This document shows, piece by piece, positions 37,314-49,300 of a DNA stretch of 64,000 bases. The position numbers and the translations under genes are program-made. Position 1 is the first letter of the stretch; every line of letters starts with the position of its first letter. The notes under the pieces are model-generated. The model saw only the letters and a list, made by a program, of their open reading frames with translations, had not been told where the DNA came from and ran no database searches. The stretch is from Clitoria ternatea (lineage: Eukaryota; Streptophyta; Magnoliopsida; Fabales; Fabaceae): positions 28,701,001 to 28,765,000 of the forward strand of contig CM075676.1 in NCBI GenBank assembly GCA_037962975.1, given 5' to 3'.

Positions 37314-39790
37314 CTATGGAGGAGGAATATGTTCTTCAGTTCTTTGTGCCTCCTCAACACCAGGCTCTTGTGTCCCTTCCTTCGGAACTCCTACAGGAAT
37401 CTCCCCTCCAGGAGCCTCAGTTCTTTCTTCAGAAGGAGGAACCTCAGACACAGGAGGGACGAAATCCGGTCCCATAGTTTGACCCTCAGGAAGAGGAGGC
37501 AAACCATACAGGGACGTCGGAGGATCTTCGTGGCGACCATCAACCACTGCGACTAACTTTCCCCTATGGAATTCATAGAACGGATCCATCCCATAAAGGT
37601 TAAGTTTCGTCGTGGGGTTGTGGTAGAAAACTTGGTGTATAGCTAGGCCGAAGGATTCTTCGACAGCCCGGCTGCATATGTCAATTGCTTCTTGTCTCTC
37701 AGCTTTCGCTGTGGCCAATTCTCCCCGCAACTTGGACAGCTCCCCACTAGATCCTTCAGACTTCGCTCTCCAAGCCTTCAGTCCTTCGATCTCAAGAAGG
37801 AGCTTCTTCTCCCTTTGGGACCACTCCTCAGCAGCAGCTTTGCTTTTATTCTGGCTGCCACGGAGTTCTTCCTCCTTCTCTGCCAGCTTGCCTTCCAAGT
37901 CTTTGAAGTCACCTTTAAGCTTGAGATTCTCTTTATTCATGATATCTCCGAACTCCTTAGACTTGGCAAGGCGATCTTCCATTAGCTTTATGGTGGCTTT
38001 GTCTTTCCCCGACAAAAGGTTGAGTTGTTCCAATTTGTCACTTAATTCTTCAACCTTATCGACGTTGTCAGCCAACTCGCTGACTGAATAAAGCATTCCA
38101 GCAAGTTCGGCTAACTGCCACCTTCCGGCCTCACACGCTTCTTTAATTTCTTTAGCGCTGAGCGTTGGCCGGAGTTTATACATCGGCTGTGGAAGAGTGG
38201 CTGGAGTAGATCCCTCGTATGAGAGGAAGGGGGTGAGAAACGAGGTGGTTGGGTAGGAGGTCGGCTTCGCCCCAGAAACCCCGGCAGCAATTCCTTTACT
38301 TCCAGAGGAAGCAACAGCTGCTTCCAAGGTTTCAACAGGTTTATCCTCCGGAGTTCTGCGCTTCTTGGATGGGCCCCCTACTGAGTCATTCTTAATTTTT
38401 CTCCTTCTCTTAGTGACCGGGGGCTGACCCGTGGCTGTGCCAACATCGGATGAACCGCCCTCAGCCAGCGGAATGTCCCCTTCAGCATCTGAGGTCAGGA
38501 CGATCCTTTGTGGAGGGCTTAGGCTTAATCTCATTTTCGCGGGCAACGGATCTACCCCCCGCCTTAAATCCCTTCAACTTGTTCATTTCCGGAGTCTCTT
38601 GCTCTATTTCACCTGCATGAACAAGCATAAGAAATTAGCAACTGCAAAATGTTCGATATATTTGACAAAGGAGAAAAAGTGAAATAAAATGAGTATTACG
38701 CAGATAATCATCCCGGACTCCGCTTGAACTACTTAAAAGACGCCTACACGAAAATACGTTGCGACGTGTAGTATGTGCTTCAAGTGCGAACAACACTTTT
38801 GATGACTCTAGAGACAGTTCAGATTGATCAGCGTAATATGCGTGGGAGCTCATGAGAAAATGTTTATGGGTCCAACTCAGAGGAAATTTATTAACACCCT
38901 CTTCATCCTTCCAAAATACCGGTTTGCTCTTCTTAATGGAGATCCGGGAGAAGTAGGTCTTAAATGACTTTCCGTCAACTTTGGCTGAATCGGTGTAAGA
39001 CTCAAAGTTCACAAAGGAACAGAGAGTCCGGAGTGTTACTAAACTGACTCCGCCTTGCTTATTTGCCCTCTGAACTACTTGGGTGTAGTAAAATAACATT
39101 GCTACAGTAGGCGTGAAGTTGAAATGTTCACCCAAGACCTCCAAAGCACGAATGAGTCCCCAGCCGTTGGGATGAAGTTGGGAGGGTGCACAATTTAAAA
39201 ACCTCAACACTCCCATCTGCAGCTCGGTTAGAGGGAAACGAACTCCCAAGTAATGAAAGATAAAATCATACATATAAACAGAACGGTCGTTTGGTACGAC
39301 GTGACATATCCGTTCTGTAGGGAGCGGTGCATAAACCCTAAACCACTTCTTCGTTTCCTCTTGCGCATGGAGTGTGAACCTAGGCTGAATCCGGGCTCCA
39401 TCCTCATCTGCATGATGGGAAGCCAAGTCCTTGAATTCACTGGACACCCAACAGAAAGGCCATTTGGCCTGTAGCTCTTCCCAATTCAGCTTGGAAACAG
39501 TGACGCTGTAGAGACCTTCAGCTGTCTTTGAAATGGCACTATCTCCAGAAGATCCTTCTCCAGTTGCCATTTGAAATATCTAGACCGAACTCCTTAATCT
39601 ACGATAAGAAATCATGTCGTCAAAAAGTTGATAATCATTACTCACTTCATTTTCTACAAAGCGACTACAATCAGAGGACGACTCTGAGAAAGGAAAAGTC
39701 ACTTTCTACAGTGAGTAAGATCCCCTTTCTGAGCGACATGACTCAACCCGAGAAGGAATCATAAGGATTCTTCCCCATGACTATTAGGGT
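37314..39790 (-). pseudogene. Antisense gene copy 2 of element C (frameshifted, N-terminus decayed)
   Basis: This is a paralogue of copy 1. The open part of exon 1 is 39570-38700 and exon 2 runs 38612-37314. Exon 1 retains MYDFIFHYLGVRFPLTELQM, CAPSQLHPNGWGLIRALEVL and FNFTPTVAMLFYYTQVV, and keeps the Trp codon that is TAG in copy 1. Upstream of 39570 recognisable N-terminal codons (SERG..., FSESSSD) continue to about 39790 with in-frame stops, so the ATG at 39570 is probably not the original start. In exon 2 the frame entering from the intron hits a stop near 38494, while the coiled-coil frame is offset by one, so there is a frameshift at about 38500-38560. The C-terminus (NLYGMDPFYEFHRGKLVAVV) is conserved. 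Probably non-functional. Confidence 0.78.
38613..38699 (-). other. Predicted 87-bp phase-1 intron in antisense copy 2
   Basis: Minus-strand donor CTGC|GTAATACTC, acceptor TTCATGCAG|GTGAAATAG. Position and phase equal those in copy 1. Confidence 0.75.
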
Positions 39791-40023
39791 TGTGAGAAAT
39801 TATTCTCTCCTTAAATAAACTACATTCTCTTCAAGCAAGAATAACAGACCCAAAATAAGACGAGGTTTACAGGGGAAGAAGAAATAATTACCTCAGGTAA
39901 TGACGATGAAGGTGAAGAATGAACAAAGTCTCGTAGAGTAAGCAACGAACTTCCTTGCGAGATTTTTGCAGAGTTTTGTTAAGAAAACAGAAGCAAGTGA
40001 AACTCAGAATCCACTAAGTGTTT

Positions 40024-40265
40024 CTTTTATAAGAAACGAAGAGGTTCGGTTACTCACTCTAGAAGTTGTGTCGTTCTCGATTAAACGCATTGGTTCATAA
40101 GCGAAACGACACAACCGTTCCAAATTCATGGGCGCCAAAACAATAGCAATTCGACGAAGGGCCTATCTACTAGGCCCAAAAGTTTCAGAAACTTCAGGCC
40201 CATTAAGCCCAAAATGACGGTTAATGAGATTTCCATCTCAGGTGCAATAACTGCTTGCCCACGTG
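40024..40265 (-). promoter_or_regulatory. Possible promoter of antisense copy 2
   Basis: A minus-strand TATAAAAG lies at 40024-40031, about 250 bp before the inferred original start. The G-box CACGTG at 40260-40265 lies in the block GCCCACGTGATT shared with copy 1. Sequence similarity between the copies extends through this region (for example TGACGGTTA near 35788 and 40214), so promoter and gene were duplicated together. Confidence 0.5.
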
Positions 40266-40541
40266 ATTGAAAGCATTAATGTCTAATCATGCAACGCAAT
40301 TCGTGCTTTACAGCCGTTACACGAACTTCAAGAGCTTTCAATTCTAATAAACTCTTGAAATTCTCGTACAACGAATCTTTGTCTGAATCCGTTGTGACGA
40401 CACCAACAGACCGTATCTCTTTATCTGGAAACGGTTCTTTGCCAATAAATGCTAAGGAACAATTTAACGCATAAGTTCACCGGTATTCAGACCTCTCGCA
40501 GGTTGGGTAGCTTATGTGAACAACCGCTCAGTCCCTCACAC

Positions 40542-40552
40542 AAGCTAGGGGA
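40542..40552 (+). other. Polypurine tract of element C
   Basis: AAGCTAGGGGA lies a few bases before the 3' LTR (40557). Element H has the near-identical AAGCTAGGGGAAAAA before its 3' LTR, supporting both assignments. Confidence 0.7.
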
Positions 40553-40556
40553 CATA

Positions 40557-41285
40557 TGATCCGGTCTCAATACCGGTATCCGACCTGTTATACATATTTC
40601 AACGTCTTTATCAAGACATCAACGTGTAACCGGTGTCGTCGGTATACATTCAGACTGTAATTCCGTATCAGGCGTTCTCCCTATACCGGTTGTTCAGGAT
40701 AACACCATGACACCGGATAACACACACGTCACTGTACTAAAGACAAGGATCATTGCTACAGGGATCGATCAATAATTCCCAACATTACGAGCCAAATTCT
40801 GCTCACGGGGATGGTCAACTTGTTCCCTAATCCTAGTCTATATTCTCTATGCTCAATATAAAATAGCCACTTGACCCAATCATGCTGGTAGGTGCGCAAT
40901 AAAATAATGCTAGTGGGAGTTAGTGGTTCCCCACTAACGAATCCTCGTAAAACGAGCCAATCAGGTATATGAACTCATTTCATTAATGAAGTGAGGGATC
41001 TTTAACTATTCTCAGCAACAATTACTCCCGGAAATACATTCCTTACTTGGAATATCATCACTAACTTGAGCGTCGGAGAATCTTTGCAGGTGACACCACC
41101 ATTCGCCCACTTCAACGCGTTAGGTCGGTGTGAAGGACCTCTAGGACGCCCAGTCCGCTCTCTTCGCTCAAGGACAACGGATACTCATACCGGATACACA
41201 TATATCCGATCTTCTATACGGTATTTCCATACTGTTTGTGATTGACTTGAGTCCGGATCTCTAGACCCCGGTTCAGGACAGATCA
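40557..41285 (+). repeat. Element C 3' LTR
   Basis: 729 bp, same length as the 5' LTR, with eight transitions and no indel between them by eye. It ends GACAGATCA and is followed by the TSD AATGT. Confidence 0.95.
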
Positions 41286-41452
41286 AATGTTTTTTTACTT
41301 TCAATATTCAAAGGAAATCATATGTATATACGTTCTTGTATGCGCGAGATAAAAAGTGATAAATATGTACATCTTTCTAAAAGTTTTTTTTAAAAAAAAG
41401 AGTAAGAAGAATACATATATATCTCGTGTATATAAGGGGGTGTTAGACTTAG

Positions 41453-41757
41453 ACTCATAAGAATCTATTTTAGAATGAAAGACACCTAGTTTTCAATTAA
41501 AACCTCAACTTTATTAGGTGTTCTATCTTTCCTAGTTATTTACCTAGATTGATCGTTTCTATTTTCTAGGTTATCTAACCTAGAGTTGATTTTAATAAGA
41601 TTTTTCATTATTGCTCTAAGCGGGGACTTGTTATCTCTATCACTAAACGACATGTTGAAATTCACAAAAATAGATAAGAAAAGCAAAGATATACTAGTCG
41701 AGGATGTATGTAAGACAACAATTAAAAATGAAAAAATGAAATTATGATGCAAGGGAA
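41453..41757 (-). pseudogene. Upstream part of the coiled-coil fragment split by B1
   Basis: This continues the minus-strand fragment of 19653-20391 once B1 is removed. A possible start, MSFSDRDNKSPLR, lies at about 41650 but the frame is closed by a stop near 41540. Further stops lie between there and the B1 junction. The boundary with element H at about 41758 is judged from the end of the H coiled-coil frame (VADLQGK) and is approximate. Confidence 0.35.
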
Positions 41758-43479
41758 AAAAAAAATTTTCCTTGAAGATCAGCCACTTGTCTCTCCAGGT
41801 TGTCCACCTTCTGGCGAAGACCATCATTCTTTTTTTTCAAGTCACCCTCAGATTTTGGAAGGGCTTGGACGCTCTCGTTCAAGGTTTTGATCCGCTGATG
41901 AGCCCGGGCGTTGTCATCAGAGACGTAAGAAATTTTCTCCTTGAGCCGCTTTATCTCCCATTTTAGAACCTCAGTGGCCACGGAGTAGATCATGGAGAGT
42001 CTTCAAATGCCCCCACATCATCGTCTCTAGGAAGAAGTCGAGGTCTTGAGCATTCAACCCTTCCTTAAGCCTGTAGGGGAGGCGCAGCTCGGTAAGAGGA
42101 GTAGTATTTTTGTCGATATGTCCTTAAGGGCGGCCAGGTCGTTGTCCGCATTAGCGACCCTATTTGGTAAGCCGCTCTCCTCAGTGACAGCTTTTCCCTT
42201 ACCGCGGTCATCTTGCTCCCCTGTAGGTTTCTGCTTTTTGCTGGGGACCCCATCTTGCTTGTTCTTTCCTTTTCGCTTGGCGGCGGGGTTAGCTTGGACA
42301 AGGACAGTGCAACCAGGGACTTGAAGAGTGTAACATCCCATTTTCTACTCAAATAGAAAATAGATATTAATATATTTTTAATGAAAAATACTTACTATTA
42401 GTTAGTTTATTATTATTATTTTTTATGAAATTTTGGTATTTATATTTAATTATTTTGTTTTAAAAAATAATAAAATAAAATAATAATAATAATAAAATAA
42501 AAATATATAGGTTTTTTGAATGAGAATTTTAAAATGACCTAATTAGTAATCATTGATTAATGAAATTACATTAAGAATTTTGAATATCTTTATTATTCAC
42601 AACTTTTATTTTATGTTTTTATATTTATGTTTTTACATATTTATAATTAAAATTTTAAAATAAAATTTTGAAGGAATTAGACTATGGTTCTTTAAAACAT
42701 TTTGATCTACATAATATTTATGATTTTTTGAAAATTTTTGAAATTTTTGAAATATTTTAATAAAATAATATAATTTTAAAAAAATTAAATTCATATAAAG
42801 TTACTTAAAATTAAAAATATTTACAAGAAAGTGAAGTGAAATTATAAGAAAATTTTCTAAAATCCATTTCAAGTAGACTTATCTAAAAATGATCGGTTTG
42901 AGAAAAACATTGATTTTTACCAATCGTAAAAAAATGGAAACGTACCAATAAATTTTTATTAACAAAAAATTTTAGATTTTTTAAATTTAAACTTTATATT
43001 ACTTATCATAAAATTAGTGAGAACTGATATAATATCGCTAAATTTAGAAAAGGATCGTTTTGAATATTTAAAATATACCGAGTGAATGGTTACTATTTGG
43101 CTTAATAATTCAGCTGATATTTACTATACAAAACATTGTGCATAAACAAAAATTTCAAACTTGCACAGTAACCAGAAACGAAATTTTCAGAAATTGTATA
43201 GTACTTTTATATTAAAATAATGAAATACATAGTGAAAATTTTTCCTATAAATAGTCGAGGTTTCTAACGAAGGAAATCACATTTTCAGATTAAATTTTCT
43301 TAATATAGCAGTGTTAGAAAGATAGTGGTAGGAGTAAGAGAGAGAAATAAAAATTTTAGAAGGGGGTTCTGCCAAAATCATAAGGTAAGAATAACTCTGT
43401 TTTATACTTTTTAGGTCTATTTTCATATCATTTTAGAAATCTATTATTATACTGGATATAATATTATTTTAAGTTACTA

Positions 43480-43750
43480 TTCTAAATAGTAAAATACTAT
43501 TTCAATAGTAAATTACTATTCAAATAAAAAATCACTATTCAAATTATAAATCACTATTTACTATTACTAGTTACCTTTGCTATTCAGTTTTACTATTTAT
43601 TGTTACTATTCATGATTTACTATTTACTGTTACTATTTATGTTTTACTATTTATAGTTACTATTCATGTTTTACTATTTACTGTTACTATTTATGTTTTA
43701 CTATTTACTATTCACTATTCAAAATTTACCATTTCTGTTTTACATAGTAA
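43480..43750 (+). repeat. TTACTATT-type array in the B2 leader
   Basis: Degenerate units (TTTACTATTTACTGTTACTATT) lie downstream of the TATA box and are followed by the GAACTCGAAGGTGCAAAGCG leader block at about 43803, as in the other family members. Confidence 0.8.
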
Positions 43751-45330
43751 TCTTTATTTTTATCTTATGCCTATACTGAGATAAGTTAGTATTAATATTT
43801 CTAGAACTCGAAGGTGCAAAGCGAACTCACTTTTGGTAGCAATTCAAGGTAAGGGGGAGTGAGATAGGAATATAATATAAAAAGACATAAGAATAATAGG
43901 AGGAGTCCCCTACTCCTTTTAAATTTAATAATATTATTATTTTAAAATAATAACTTCTCAACTTAAAATTAATAATAAATTTAGTATCAGGTGTAACTTA
44001 TTCTGAAATACCTATGCATGGATCTGGATTATTATAACTTATACGGACTAGACTAAACCTATGCAAGGACTTGGACTTTTATATCCTATCTGGATCGAAC
44101 TAATCCTATGCAAGGACTTGGACTTTTATATCCTATATGGATCAAACTAAACCTATACAAGGACTTGGATTATTATGACCTATTTGGACTTATATAGACC
44201 TGTACGAGGAATCGACTATAAGGACTCAAAATCAACTCTACTAATTTAAATAACCATTAAAATTTGAATTATATTTATCAGTGATATTTAGTTGATTTGA
44301 TTTGATTATAATTAATAATATTTGATTTTGATTAATGATATTGTGAATTATAATATTTGACTGTGATTGATGATATGCAATTATGATTGATAATATTTGT
44401 GATTGATGATATTTGATTGTGATTAATGATATTACAATATTTGATTGTGATTGATGAATGATTAATGACCTTGTGATATGAAGTTTGAGCATATAACAAG
44501 CATGATAGAAAGTTAAAACACAGTAAGAGTTTTTTTACCTTACTCTTTAAATTTTTATTCTAAGAGAAAGTATTTTATCATTATTTTAGTCTTTTATTTC
44601 TTCTTAAAAATAATTTTCATTAACTTTATTTTTAATCTCTAGAATAAAATCTAGTATTAGAAAGAAGCTATTTTATGAAAATTAGAGGTTGAGATAATTA
44701 ATTCTTGAATTAAAGAAAATTTTTATAGTTTTAAGTATTCTTAATTAATGATTTTAAAAATTATTTTGTTTTAGAAATCAAAAATTTAAAGTAAATTTAT
44801 TTTGGTTTTCCCCAACGAAATAACTAAAGGATATTTTGTTACAGTCGAGATTTTTAAACTCAATTTAGTTAAGATTCAAATTGAGAAAGATTATGTAAAT
44901 ATGTAAAGTTTTTTTAAGAGAAAATTTTGAGATATTTAAGGCTTGAAAACTCAATTTTGGTGAGATCTGAATTCGAAGAATGTACTAAATTTATTCTGTA
45001 AAATAGAAGTTCAAAGAAGAACTTATGGGAATGTACAGTTTATTGAGATGATTTGTGAACCTTTATGGTATTTAATAATTGAGTTTCTAAAAGTCTTAAC
45101 CAACTAAATACGCGAGTAGTTCATACATCATGAATCATTAAAGAGAAATGAGATGCGATGTTGCCTGGGGACGGATTATAGAAACCGAGGATACATTAGA
45201 GGAAGTTCAAATGCAAACCTTGGGATGAAAGGGTGTGGAAGGGTGCTTCAGGGGACCTAGGGTCGTTCCCTAGTGTCGAGTACTTTCACAATAAAAACCT
45301 TCTCAGTCTGACTAGTCTCTAAGTGTTTCC

Positions 45331-46182
45331 AGGACTAGGATTACTGGCCATTTCTCGCTCAAGATAATTTGGTTTGCTCAGGCGAGAATGATGGTTCGCT
45401 CAAGCGAGACCTTCATGTATCAGAGGTGTGGCCTCTGGCCCAATCTTGCCCAAGCTAGAATAGTACTCGCTCAAGCAAGTGATGGTGAAAATGGTTCTAG
45501 ACGAATTTCGCCCAAGCGAAATGAATGGGGGTTAATTTTGGAGTGATTTCTCTCAAGCGAGATAACTCTCGCTCAAGCGAAATTTCCCTATGTCTGATTA
45601 ATGGCTTCTGGAGGAAATTTACTCAAGCGATCTTGCTTCGCTCAGGCGAAATTGAGGGTTTCACTCAACCAAGCGTGTTTCGCTTAAGCGAGGAAGAAGG
45701 TATGATACCTATTGTATACTTGCTCAAGCGAGCCAGGCCTCGCTCAAGCGACCTGTGTAGAACTCGCTTAAGCGAGTATGGCATTCGCTCAAGCGAGTTG
45801 TCTAGTTCTCAATTTCTTTTATTTTCTTTTATTTTATCCATTTCCTTTTAAATTTATTTATTCATTTTTATTTCTAATTAATATAATGTTTGTTTTTGAT
45901 ATTTGAGTCATAGTAATTTCTTTTATTTCATAATTAAATTATGCTTTCCGCTAATTCCTTGTGATGATCGCCATATTGATCGTCCAAGGATCACTCTTGA
46001 ATAAAATTGTTACACCTTCTCATATCACCATATATGGGATAGGTTCTTTTAAATGGTCTAGAGGTATTTATTAAATTTTCATTTCATGGCTTTTTGTACA
46101 ATTTATTTGATTTGATAAACCGCGAAAAATTTACCCTCGATTTTATTAATTTCATTAATTATATTAGGGTTAGGATGTTTTA
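45331..46182 (+). repeat. Element F 5' LTR remnant
   Basis: Clear similarity to the 3' LTR starts at about 45341 (TTACTGGCCATTTCTCGC, matching 52973). About the first 2.1 kb of this LTR are missing. It contains an array of TCGCTCAAGCGA palindromes (45354-45799) and ends GGTTAGGATGTTTTA. Confidence 0.85.
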
Positions 46183-46185
46183 TTT

Positions 46186-46198
46186 TGGTATGAGAGCA
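46186..46198 (+). other. Primer binding site of element F
   Basis: TGGTATGAGAGCA is one base different from the plant initiator-Met primer site and sits three bases after the LTR end. Confidence 0.8.
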
Positions 46199-46363
46199 GA
46201 CTCGAAAAAGCCAAAGGCCAAGGTTAAATTACTACATGCTATGAATTGAGTGAACTTATATACTAGTTGTTAATTATTGAATTAATTGATAAGATCCACT
46301 GTGAATAAATTGTATTCTTATCCATGAAAAGTACTAAAGTGCGATGTTATTTCAGGATAAGAA

Positions 46364-49300
46364 ATGGCTGACCATCCAGGTATGGATGCCATGGCTGCTG
46401 CTTTTCAACGTTTTGCTGATATTCTTGAAGGGCAGAATTAGCCCTAACCATCTGATAATCATAGTCTCGATTGTTTTCTGAAGCGCAAGCCTACTGAATT
46501 TCATGGAGGCTTTCATCTTGATCAAGCCTATGCATGGATCCAGAATCTAGAAAGGATCATTGATAGTTTGCAGTGCACTGAGGCACAAAAGGTCGAATAT
46601 GCTGTGTTTATGCTTCGGAAAGAAGTTGAAAATTGGTGGAAGATTACTAAAGCTAGGATGATAGTTGCGAGAACTGAATTAATTCAGGAAAATTTCAAGG
46701 TGTGTTTCCTTGAAAAATATTTCCCTGACACTGTAAGGAGCAGAAAAGAGTTGGAATTCATGGAACTCAGACAAGGTAATCTGAGTGTTGAAGAGTATGC
46801 AGCTAAATTTGAAGAACTTTATTTATTTTACCCTCATTTTTAGTTTCTTGGTACTGAAGGCTCCAAATGTATTAAATTTGAGAATGGTCTGAGACCTGAA
46901 ATTAAAAAGGCATTCAGATATCAAGAAATTAGGAGTTTTCCTGTTCTTGTCAACAAGTGCAAAATTTATAAAGAAGATGATAAAGATTCTAATGGATCAA
47001 GTAGTAAATCTGATAGTTCTTCAAGGCCACAACCAATTAATTTTAAAAAGCAAGGAAAGTTTACTAGAGGTGGATCATCTTCTAAATCCAGAGGCTGAGG
47101 TAACTCTGGTAATCATTCTATTAGTCATCCGAGGGATGGCAAATATTTCAGGTGTGGTGGTGATCATCATGCCAAAAATTATGATAAGGAAGAAGAAGTT
47201 ATTTGCTATCACTGTAATGAAAAAGGACACATCCGTCCTAACTGTCCTCTCTTGCAACAAACAGATTCTAATACTAGCGTTAACCATGGAGGCTTCCGAG
47301 GACGAGGCCGTGGAAACGGTAATCGTGGTGGCCGAGGCAATGGTGGATGTGGTAATAATTTTATGGTTTCTAGAAATGATCGAGTTGGAACTTCTAATTC
47401 ACCAGCTGCAGGTAGAGTTTATGCCATTACTGCTAAGGAAGCTGCTCAAGCTAATAACCTTGTTCAGAGTAAGTGTTTAATTAGTGATTCCATTCTTAAT
47501 ATTGTGTTTGATTCTGGTGCGACTCATTCTTTTATCTTTAATGATTGTGTGATGCGTATGAGATTGCCTGTTATTGCTATGAATCAGGCTTTGGATGTAT
47601 CTAACCCGACTGATACTAAACTATGGACTTCTATGATGTGTAAAAATGTATCCTTCACTTTAGGTGATAGGAGTTTTATGGCTGACTTGATATGTCTACC
47701 TTTAAGAGGTCTTGATATTGTACTTGGTATGGATTGACTACCAGCCAATAAAGTCCTAGTTGATTGTCAGAACCGGTGGGTGATCTTTCCAAATCAGAAT
47801 ACCGATGATTATAAAATCCAAGGTATATCTCAGTTGTTTATGTTATTCTACATAACTGATGGAAAGAGTGAGTCTAAAATACATGATATCCCTGTTATAT
47901 GTGATTTCTCTAAGGTGTTTCCGGAGGATGTACCTTGTGTTCCTCCTGATAGGGAGATTGAATTCTCTATTGATCTTGTTCCTGGAGCTGAACCAATCTC
48001 CAGTGCTCCCTATAGAATGTCTTCTATTGAATTAGCAGAACTAAAGAAGTAGGTTGATGAATTGCTTGAGAAACAGTTTATCCGACCTAGTATATCACTG
48101 TGGGGTGCTCCGGTATTACTTGATAAAAAGAAAGATGGCAGTATGCAGTTATGTGTTGATTACTGCCAGTTGAATAAACCTACGATCAAGAATAAGTACC
48201 CATTGCCTAGAATTGATGACTTGATTGATCAGTTGCGTGGTGCTTCAATCTTTTTGAAGATTGATTTACGATCTGGATACCATCAGATCTGAGTTAAATC
48301 TTTTGATATTCCTAAAACGGTGTTCAGGACTCGATACGGTTACTATGAATATGTGGTGATGTCGTTTGGTGTGACTAATGCTCCTGTTGTGTTCATGAAT
48401 TATATGAATAGCATCTTTCATCCATACTTAGATCGATTTGTGGTTGTATTTATTGATGATATCTTAATCTATTCTAAGTCTCATAAGGAGCATGAAGAGC
48501 ATCTTCGCTTAGTACTCCAAGTATTAAAAGAGAAACAATTGTTTTCTAAATTAGCTAAATGTGAATTCTGGATGGATAAGATTCAGTTTTTAGGTCATGT
48601 TATCTCCAGTGAAGGTGTTTCTGTTGATCCTTCTAAAGTTGAAGCTGTTATAGCTTGGGAAAGACCTAAGTCAGTTCCTGAGGTCAGGAGTTTTATGGGT
48701 TTAGCTAGTTATTATCGGAGATTCATTGAAGGATTCTCTAAAATTGCATCACCATTGACTAAGCTAACCTGAAAGAATGTTTCTTTTGTGTGGTCTTCTG
48801 AATGTGAACAAAGTTTCCAAGAACTGAACACTAGATTGACTTCTACTCCTGTGTTGGCATTGCCTAACCTGCAGGAAAATTTCGTGGTTTATTGTGATGC
48901 ATCCAGGCTAGGCCTAGGAAGGGTATTGATGCAGAATGGCAAAGTAATCGCTTATGCTTCGTGAAAGTTGCGACCGCATGAACAGAATTATCCTACGCAT
49001 GATCTGGAACTTGCAGCTATAGTTTTTGCACTGAAAATTTAGAGACATTATCTTTATGGTTCTAAATTTGAAGTGTATAGTGATTATAAAAGTCTAAAGT
49101 ATCTATTTGATCAGAAAGAATTGAATATGAGGCAGAGAAGATGGATGGAGTTTCTGAAAGATTATGACTTTGATTTGAAATACCATCCGGGAAAGGCAAA
49201 TGTCATGGCTGATGCCTTAAGCCGGAAATCTATTCATGTGGCAGTAATGATGGTTAAGGAAATGGAATTGCTTGAATAATTCAGAGATATGAATTTGTAT

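Larger units (their letters stand above)
24944..41285 (+). mobile_element. Element C: full-length Tat-lineage Ty3 LTR retrotransposon with antisense genes
   Basis: It is 16342 bp, flanked by a perfect TSD AATGT (24939-24943, 41286-41290), with two 729-bp LTRs. Sense strand: gag, protease, RT, two RNase H domains and integrase (25738-31235). The dual RNase H and the GAGCGTCGGAGAA LTR block place it in the Tat lineage. Between integrase and 3' LTR are 9.3 kb that hold two antisense two-exon gene copies, hairpin-forming repeats and spacer. Every sense gene has at least one disabling lesion. Its GC content is clearly higher than that of the surrounding AT-rich LTRs. Confidence 0.95.
20392..41447 (+). 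mobile_element. Solo LTR B1 (A-type ends), containing G and C
   Basis: It starts TGTAACATCCTATTTTT at 20392 and ends GGGGGTGTTAGA at 41447 (terminal TGTTACA mutated). A perfect TSD CTTAG lies at 20387-20391 and 41448-41452. Without solo LTR G and element C and their TSD copies it is about 3.81 kb. The first few hundred bp and the last part match LTRs A and B2. The promoter segment (about 20830-21180) matches S1 instead. There is no internal region, so it is a solo LTR. The host coding frame is continuous across it. Confidence 0.88.

Noticed and set aside
37678..38091. Plus-strand frame of 137 codons over antisense copy 2
   Set aside because: Shadow frame of the minus-strand coiled coil.
45525..45851. 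108-codon frame, repeated in shorter form at 53278-53538
   Set aside because: Both lie in the palindrome array of the F LTR and simply translate the CGCTCAAGCGAG units.
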